NCBI GenBank assembly: GCA_905221605.1
Contig: CAJNDS010001638.1
Location: forward strand, 1-12,340
Source: Symbiodinium natans
Taxonomy: Eukaryota; Sar; Dinophyceae; Suessiales; Symbiodiniaceae
Reading direction: 5' to 3'
Length of the DNA: 12,340 nt
Below, in pieces: positions 7,161 to 12,340 of the stretch. A model generated the notes under the pieces. It was not told the DNA's origin, searched no databases, and was given only the letters and a program-made list of their open reading frames with translations. Every line of letters begins with the position of its first letter. Positions within the stretch are counted from its first letter, which is position 1. Made by a program: the position numbers and the translations under genes.

Positions 7161-7427
7161 AAAGGTTGGCTCCTAAACTATAGAAGCGTTTATAGTTTAG
7201 GACCATCCGTGGGGGGTCCCCCAGGATTGGCCTGGACCGAGCTTCAAAATGCGATTTTTTAGTACAGAAATCGATGCCGGAAATGCTGCCTCCAATTTCT
7301 GGATTTTGCCCTAAACTATAGAGCCCCAAACTCTAGAGCCTAAACTATAAACGTCTATAGTTTCGGCGCTAAACTATAAAGCCTGACTCCTAAACTATAG
7401 ACGTTTATAGTTTAGCCGCTAAACTAT
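7161..7427. repeat. 267-bp repeat unit at start of copy B
   Basis: A full 267-bp unit with its core at 7201. It is the partner of 1-266 but without that unit's 1-bp deletion. It is the third unit in an unbroken run with 6627 and 6894. Confidence 0.93.
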
Positions 7428-7557
7428 AAAGCCTAAACTATAAAGCCCTAAACTATAGACGCTAAACTATAAACGTCTATAGTTTAGAGCCAAAACTATA
7501 GAGCCTAAACTATAAACGTTTATAGTTTAGACGCAAAACTATAGAAATCTTTATAGT
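7428..7557. repeat. Degenerate short-arm repeat region, copy B
   Basis: The same irregular series of CTAAACTATAAA and TATAGTTTAG arms as at 267-396, differing by about two substitutions (for example GTTTAGAGCC against GTTTAAAGCC). It leads into the conserved block. Confidence 0.8.
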
Positions 7558-7602
7558 TTAACCGTGATTTCGGGCAGGTTTTGGGGTATATTTATAATAT
7601 AT

Positions 7603-7616
7603 TGTCAGTACTGACA
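7603..7616. repeat. 14-bp perfect palindrome, copy B
   Basis: TGTCAGTACTGACA, identical to 442-455, again followed by the overlapping CACCGCT/AGCGGTG stem. Confidence 0.7.
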
Positions 7617-7727
7617 CCGCTCCACTGCCTAGCGGTGGCACGGCACGCTCTCTGGTAAGACAGTTGAACTGCTGTATAGGCATATTGTATGTGCGATGCC
7701 CATGCAGCCACTTGCTTTGGGCGGCTC

Positions 7728-7763
7728 GGCTGGTGGGAAAGGAGCGAAGCTCCCCCACCAGCC
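7728..7763. other. Long hairpin with GCGAAGC apex next to telomere tract, copy B
   Basis: Base-for-base identical to 567-602: a 10-bp outer stem (7728-7737 with 7754-7763), an AAA bulge, and a 5-bp inner stem (7741-7745 with 7749-7753) around GAA. It ends 9 bases before the telomere tract. Confidence 0.75.
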
Positions 7764-7772
7764 ACGCCTGAG

Positions 7773-7954
7773 TTTAGGGTTTAGGGTTTAGGGTTTAGGG
7801 TTTAGGGTTTAGTTTAGGGTTTAGGGTTTAAGGGTTTAAGGGTTTAGGGTTTAGGGTTTAGGGTTTAGGGTTTAGGGTTTAGGGTTTAGGGTTTAGGGTT
7901 TAGGGTTTAGGGTTTAGGGTTTAGGGTTTAGGGTTTAGGGTTTAGGGTTTAGGG
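7773..7954 (+). repeat. Interstitial telomere tract, 26 TTTAGGG-type units
   Basis: 182 bp made of 23 perfect TTTAGGG units plus three variants: one 5-base TTTAG at 7808-7812 and two 8-base TTTAAGGG at 7827-7834 and 7835-7842. The last 16 units (7843-7954) are perfect. Flanks are identical to the copy-A tract. The G-rich strand is +, the same orientation as in copy A, which fits a head-to-tail duplication. The tract holds many GGG runs and could form G-quadruplexes on that strand. Confidence 0.97.
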
Positions 7955-8302
7955 TTTGCGCCGAAGCTGGAGAAGGATATGACATGGCCGGACGGGCGAA
8001 CAAACTTGAAGTTTGTTTCGGTTCCGGAGCACGCTCAAGGCCACCGAGAATGGGGCCTTGCTTCGGCCACATCATTTCACGCGTTTCCCTCCCGCGCCGT
8101 CAAGTGCGGCTCCCACCCTTAGCCAGCTCCGCCTTTTAGGGTTTAGTTTCCTAAACTCATGTTTAGGAAACTCTCTTGTTTTTTTCTCACCGCCCTTCTT
8201 GTATGCGTGCTTGTCGGGGTGTATTACACCCTAGTCAAAGTTGCTTGCTTGTTCCACCACGATCTTAGTCCTCTTGCAGCCTGCTAGTCTTGCAGGGGGG
8301 TC
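7955..8302. other. Non-repetitive segment after telomere tract, copy B
   Basis: Partner of 654-1000, with about half a dozen substitutions and a 1-bp insertion near 8216 (CGGGGTG against CGGGTG). It has the same telomere-like remnant, hairpin and T-rich run. The AAACCCTAG word of copy A is changed to ACACCCTAG here. I see no gene or RNA gene. Confidence 0.55.
8146..8171. other. Perfect 11-bp hairpin followed by T-rich run, copy B
   Basis: GTTTCCTAAAC (8146-8156) and GTTTAGGAAAC (8161-8171) pair perfectly around TCAT. The T-rich run follows a few bases later. The copy-A version has one mismatch, so copy B is either ancestral or a restored pairing. Confidence 0.65.
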
Positions 8303-9138
8303 AACCGGAGGTTTTGCGCCCGGGGGAAAGAGACCGATGGTTGACCGTAGCTTTAAGCATGGTGCTCAGATCACAAAGAAAACCGAAGAGCATGTTTGGG
8401 TCGAACGGAGGTTTCTGCCCGGGGGAAGACATCGGTGGTTGACCGTAGCTTTCGAGCCCGGCACTTGTACTATATCAATCCACAGGTGGGTCGACCGCGA
8501 GTTGATTGGAGGTTCTGCTGTCAGGGGAGGACGTCGCTTGTTAGACGTAGCTCTTGAGCACCGTACTTGTGCTCTATCAGCATGTAAATCCGCGAAGCTT
8601 TTTTTTGGGTCGACCGGAGGTTTTGCCAGCAGGGAGGTTTCATGCCCGGGGGAAAGACCGTTGCGTTGATTGGAGGTTTTGCGCCCGGGAGAAAAACATC
8701 GGCGGGGGAAAGGCAGCGTTTAAGCACCGTCCTGGCACGACACCAAAGGCAGGTATTAAGCCCGGTACTTGTGCTATATCAGGATACAGATCCGAGGTGC
8801 TGTCGGGGGAAAGACATCACTGGTTGGATGTAGCTTTTGAGCACCGTTCTCGTGCTCTATCAACATATGAATCGCGAAGCCATTTGGGCCCACCGGAGGT
8901 TTTGCGCCCGGGGGAAAGACCGTTGCATTGATTGGAGGTTTTGCGCCCGAGGGAAAACCATCTTTGAATTGATTGGAGGCTTTACGCCTCCTGTAGATCC
9001 GCGAAGCATTTCTGTGTCGATTGGAGGTTTTGCGAGCATGGAAAGACCGGAGGTTTTGCGTCCCGGGGGAAAACCGTTCATTGATTGGAGGTTTTGCGCC
9101 CGGGGGGAAAAACATCTGCGGCGGCTGACCGTAGCTAG
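8303..9138 (+). repeat. Irregular GGAGGTTTTGCGCCCGGGGG repeats, copy B
   Basis: Partner of 1001-1863 with the same order of motif copies but several indels (offset falls from 7303 to 7275), including a 7-bp loss near 8354. This part has diverged more than the conserved block. The indels shift every reading frame that spans the first half. The GGAGGC/GCCTCC mini-hairpin is kept at 8975-8991. Confidence 0.8.
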
Positions 9139-9140
9139 TG

Positions 9141-9318
9141 ATTCCACCCTGCTTCCACCTTGCTTCCAGCTCGCTTCCACGTTGCTTGCACTTTGCTTCC
9201 ACCTTGCTTCCACCTTGCTTCTACCGTTCTTCAACCTTGCTTCCATCTTGCTGCCACCTTGCTTCCACCTTGTTTCCACTTGCTTCCACCTTCCTTGCGC
9301 GTTGCCTCCACCTTGTTT
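9141..9318 (+). repeat. 11-bp minisatellite (TGCTTCCACCT), copy B
   Basis: About 16 units, exactly one 11-bp unit fewer than copy A. The loss is in the run of best-conserved units near 9265, as expected for slippage. It changes the frame of every ORF crossing the array, so the downstream peptide differs between copies. Confidence 0.92.
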
Positions 9319-9327
9319 ATGACTTAG

Positions 9328-10490
9328 CATGGCTTAGCCAAAGTCCGAAAATCCGCGTGGGGTACCGTTTACAGTTCAAGTGCCAAACTATAGAAAGTGG
9401 CCCCTAAATTATAGACGCTTATAGTTTAAACAAAGTCCGAAAATCCGCGTGGGGGTAGCGTTTGCAGTTTAGGTGCCAAACTGTAGAAAGTGGCCCCAAA
9501 AACTGTCGACGTTTATAGTTCAGCCAAAGGCCGAAAATCCGCGTGGGGGTACCATATATAGTTTAGGTGCCGAACTATAGAAAGTGGCCCCTGAACTATA
9601 GACGTTTATAGTTTAGCCAAAGTCCGAAAACCCGTGTGGGGGTAACGTTTACAGTTTAGGTGCCAAACTATAGAAAGTGGCCCCAAACTTTCAACGTTTA
9701 TAGTGTATCCACGTGAGGTTACAATTTACAGTTCAGGTGCCAAACTATAGAAAGTGACCCCTAAAACTATAGGTGTTTATAGCTTAGCCAAAGTCCGAAA
9801 ATCCGCGTGGGGGCACCGCTTGCAGTTTAGGTGCCAAACTATAGGAAGTGGCCCCTAAACTAAAGACGTTTATAGTTTAGCCAAAGTCCGAAAATCCACG
9901 TGGGGGTACCGTTTACAGTTTAGGTGCCAAACTGTAGAAGGTGGCCCCAAAAACTGTCGACGTTTATAGTTCAGCCAAAGGCCGAAAATCTGCGTGGGGG
10001 TACCGTTTACAGTCTAGGCCAACATCCGAAAATCCGCGCGAGGGTACCGTTTACAGTTCAGGTGCCAAACTATAGACAGTGGCCCCTAAACTATAGACGC
10101 TTACAGTGTAGCCAAAGTCCGAAAATCCGCGTAGGGGGTACCGTTTTGCACGTTTACAGTCAGGTGTCAAGCTATAGAAAGTGACCCCTAAAACAATAGA
10201 CATTTATAGTTTAGCCAAAGTCCGAGAATCCGTGTGGGGGTACCATTCACGGTTTAGGTGCCACACTAAAGAAAGCGGCCCCTGAACTATAGACGCTTAT
10301 AGTTTAACCAAAGTCCGAAAATCCGCGTGGGGGGTACCGTTTACAGTTTAGGTGCCAAACTGTAGAAAGTGGCCCCAAATGTTCGACGTTTATAGTTTAG
10401 CCAATGTCCGAAAATCCGCGTGGGGGTACCGTTCACAGTTTAGGCCCGCGGGGGTACCGTTTATGCCAAACTATAGAAAGCGACCCCTAT
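9328..10490. repeat. ~93-bp satellite array with GGTACC sites, copy B
   Basis: About 13 units matching copy A unit by unit, with three changes. The third unit carries the AAAAACTGTCGACG variant otherwise typical of the unit near 2880. A 15-bp duplicated segment of copy A (near 2333) is absent. 184 bp equivalent to 2456-2639 is missing, with the junction at 9707/9708. From 9708 on, the two copies are collinear at offset 7068. No gene is present. Confidence 0.92.
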
Positions 10491-11724
10491 AAACTGTAGA
10501 CGTTTGTAGTGTTGTCGTTAAACTATAAGAGCGGCTCCTAAACTATAGACGTTTATAGTTCAGGCGCTAAACTATCAAGCTTGGCTCCTAAACTATAGAC
10601 GTTTATAGTTGAGGCGCTGAACTATACAGGTTGGCTCCTGACCTATGGACCTTACTAGTTTAGGCGCTAAAATATAAAGAGTGGCTCTTAAACTATAGAC
10701 GTCTATAGTTTAGGCGCTAAACTATAAAGGGGGGCTCCTAAACTGTAAACGTTTATAGTTTAGGCGCTAAACTATAAAGAGGGGCTCCTAAACTGTAAAC
10801 GCTTATAGTCTAGGCGCTAAACTATAAAGAGTGGCTCCGAAACTATAGACGTTTATAGTTTAGGCGCTAAACTATAAAGAGGGGCTCCTAATCTGTAAAC
10901 GTTTATAGTTTAGGCGCTAAACTATAAAGAGGGGCTCCTAAATTAAAGACGTTTATAGTTTAGGCGCTAAACTATAAAGAGTGGCTCCTAATTTATAGAC
11001 GTTTATAGTTTAGGCGCTAAACTATAAAGAGTGGCTCCTAAACAGTAAACGTTTTTAGTTTAGGCGCTAAACTATAAAAGGGGCTCCTAAACTGTAAATG
11101 TTTATAGTTTCGGCGCTAAACTATAAAGAATGGCTCCGAAACTATAGACGTTTATCGTTTAGGCGCTAAACTATAAAGGGGGGGCTCCTAAACTGTAAAC
11201 GTTTATAGTTTCGGCGCTAAAATATAAACATGGGCTCCTAAACTGTCAACGTTTATCGTTTAGGCGCTAAACTATAAAGAGGGGCTCTTAGATTATAGAC
11301 GCTTATAGTTTAGGCGCTAAACTATAAAGAGGGGCTCCTAAACTGTAAACGTTTATAGTTTAGGCGCTAAACTATAAAGAGGGGCTCCTAAACTGTAAAC
11401 GCTTATAGTCTAGGCGCTAAACTATAAAGAGTGGCTCCAAAACTATAAACGTTTATAGTTTAGGCGCTAAACTATAAAGAGGGGCTCCGAAACTGTAAAC
11501 GTTTATAGTTTAGGCGCTAAACTATAAAGAGGGGCTCCTAAACTGTAAACGTTTATAGTTTAGGCGCTAAACTATAAAGAATGGCTCCGAAACTATAGAC
11601 GTTTATAGTTTAGGCGCTAAACTATAAAGAGGGGCTCTTAAACTATAGACGTTTATAGTTTCGGCGCTGAACTATAAAGCCTGACCCCTAAACTATAAAC
11701 GTTGATAGTTAGCCGCTAAACTAT
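10491..11724. repeat. 50-bp satellite array, copy B (~24 units)
   Basis: About 1.23 kb of 50-bp units, about 837 bp shorter than copy A. Units up to about 10990 match copy A individually, for example the unusual AAAG variant at 3878 and at 10946. The rest does not align one-to-one. Units at 10741-10920 recur at 11341-11520, exactly 600 bp later, pointing to an internal block duplication or exchange. Sporadic variants occur near 11050, 11094 and 11226. Confidence 0.96.
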
Positions 11725-12340
11725 AAAGGTTGGCTCCCAAACTATAGAAACGTTTATAGTTTAGAACCAGCCGTGGGGGGTCCCCCAGGATTGGCCTGGA
11801 CCGAGCTTCAAAATGCGATTTTTTAGTACAGAAATCGATGCCGGAAATGCTGCCTCCAATTTCTGGATTTTGCCCTAAACTATAGAGCCCCAAACTCTAG
11901 AGCCTAAACTATAGACGTTTATAGTTTCGGCGCTAAACTATAAAGCCTGACTCCTAAACTATAGACGTTTATAGTTTAGGCGCTAAACTGTAAAGGTTGG
12001 CTTCCAAACTATAGAAACGTTTATAGTTTAGAACCAGCCGTGGGGGGTCCCCCAGGATTGGCCTGGACCGAGCTTCAAAATGCGATTTTTTAGTACAGAA
12101 ATCGATGCCGGAAATGCTGCCTCCAATTTCTGGATTTTGCCCTAAACTATAGAGCCCCGAACTCTAGAGCCTAAACTATAGACGTTTATAGTTTCGGCGC
12201 TAAACTATAAAGCCTGACTCCTAAACTATAGACGTTTATAGTTTAGGCGCTAAACTGTAAAGGTTGGCTCCCAAACTCTAGAAACGTTTATAGTTTAGAA
12301 ACAGCCGTGGGGGGTCCCCCAGGATTGGCCTGGACCGAGC
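11725..12340. repeat. 267-bp repeat units (11725, 11992, 12259 partial)
   Basis: Two complete 267-bp units and the first 82 bp of a third, cut by the window end. Cores start at 11765, 12032 and about 12299 and share the subtype change GAACCAGCC (GAAACAGCC in the third) where copy-A units read GACCATCC. This block has therefore homogenised separately from the copy-A block. Confidence 0.94.

Larger units (their letters stand above)
7558..7771. other. Conserved non-repetitive block before the telomere tract, copy B
   Basis: Partner of 397-610 at an offset of 7161, with one substitution over about 210 bp. It keeps the TATA-like tract (7587-7602), the 14-bp palindrome (7603-7616) and the hairpin (7728-7763). 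A minus-strand GTG-initiated frame of 66 codons is also kept, with one residue changed. At one difference in 210 bp this says nothing about selection. Confidence 0.6.
7161..12340. repeat. Macro-repeat copy B (incomplete at window end)
   Basis: This is the second head-to-tail copy of the macro-unit, cut by the window end while inside its 267-bp repeats. It differs from copy A mostly by repeat-number changes: 20 extra telomere heptamers (7773-7954), a 7-bp deletion near 8354, one 11-bp minisatellite unit fewer, a 15-bp and a 184-bp loss in the ~93-bp array, and a 50-bp array about 837 bp shorter. The non-repetitive blocks are nearly identical. For example, 7558-7771 differs from 397-610 by a single substitution. 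The duplication is therefore either recent or homogenised by exchange. Confidence 0.93.

Noticed and set aside
1-12340. tRNA, 5S or other rRNA genes
   Set aside because: I found no cloverleaf with a B-box-like GGTTCGANTCC and no recognisable rRNA segment on either strand. SalI-like GGTCGACC words near 1193 and 1313 are not B boxes.

Overview
The window contains no convincing gene. It is a stretch of nested tandem repeats, most likely subtelomeric DNA of a eukaryote. The clearest clue is two interstitial tracts of TTTAGGG, the telomere heptamer typical of land plants, many green algae and several alveolate lineages (dinoflagellates, chromerids). The sequence does not allow a choice among these. 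There is no bacterial gene organisation, no rRNA or tRNA gene that I can recognise, and no long ORF outside repeats.

Layout. One macro-unit of about 7.2 kb is repeated head to tail. Position 1 corresponds to 7161, so copy A is 1-7160 and copy B starts at 7161 and runs off the window at 12340. Both copies have the same order: (1) a 267-bp repeat unit; (2) about 130 bp of degenerate short arms; (3) a nearly invariant single-copy-like block of about 210 bp with a TATA-like tract, a 14-bp palindrome and a strong hairpin; (4) a TTTAGGG tract; (5) about 340 bp of non-repetitive sequence with another hairpin; (6) about 860 bp of irregular repeats built on GGAGGTTTTGCGCCCGGGGG; (7) an 11-bp minisatellite; (8) an array of about 93-bp units, most carrying GGTACC; (9) an array of 50-bp units; (10) further 267-bp units. 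In copy A the end of the macro-unit is more complex: three 267-bp units, seven 50-bp units, then 267-bp units again.

The three satellite families (50, ~93 and 267 bp) share one module. This is an inverted repeat whose arms read CCTAAACTATAAAC and its reverse complement, giving perfect palindromes of up to 30 bp. The arm ends resemble pieces of the telomere heptamer. In the 50-bp unit the middle arm can pair with either neighbour, so two hairpins are mutually exclusive.

The two macro-copies differ mainly by whole-repeat gains and losses. The telomere tract has 6 versus 26 units, the minisatellite differs by one 11-bp unit, the 93-bp array has a 184-bp deletion, and the 50-bp array differs by about 837 bp. 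The non-repetitive blocks differ by only a few substitutions. Most ORFs start at TTG or GTG, are explained by repeats, or are frameshifted between copies, so I annotate none as a gene. The closest known analogue of the architecture is a tandem subtelomeric element with internal telomere tracts, such as yeast Y' elements. That comparison is an inference about layout, not homology.
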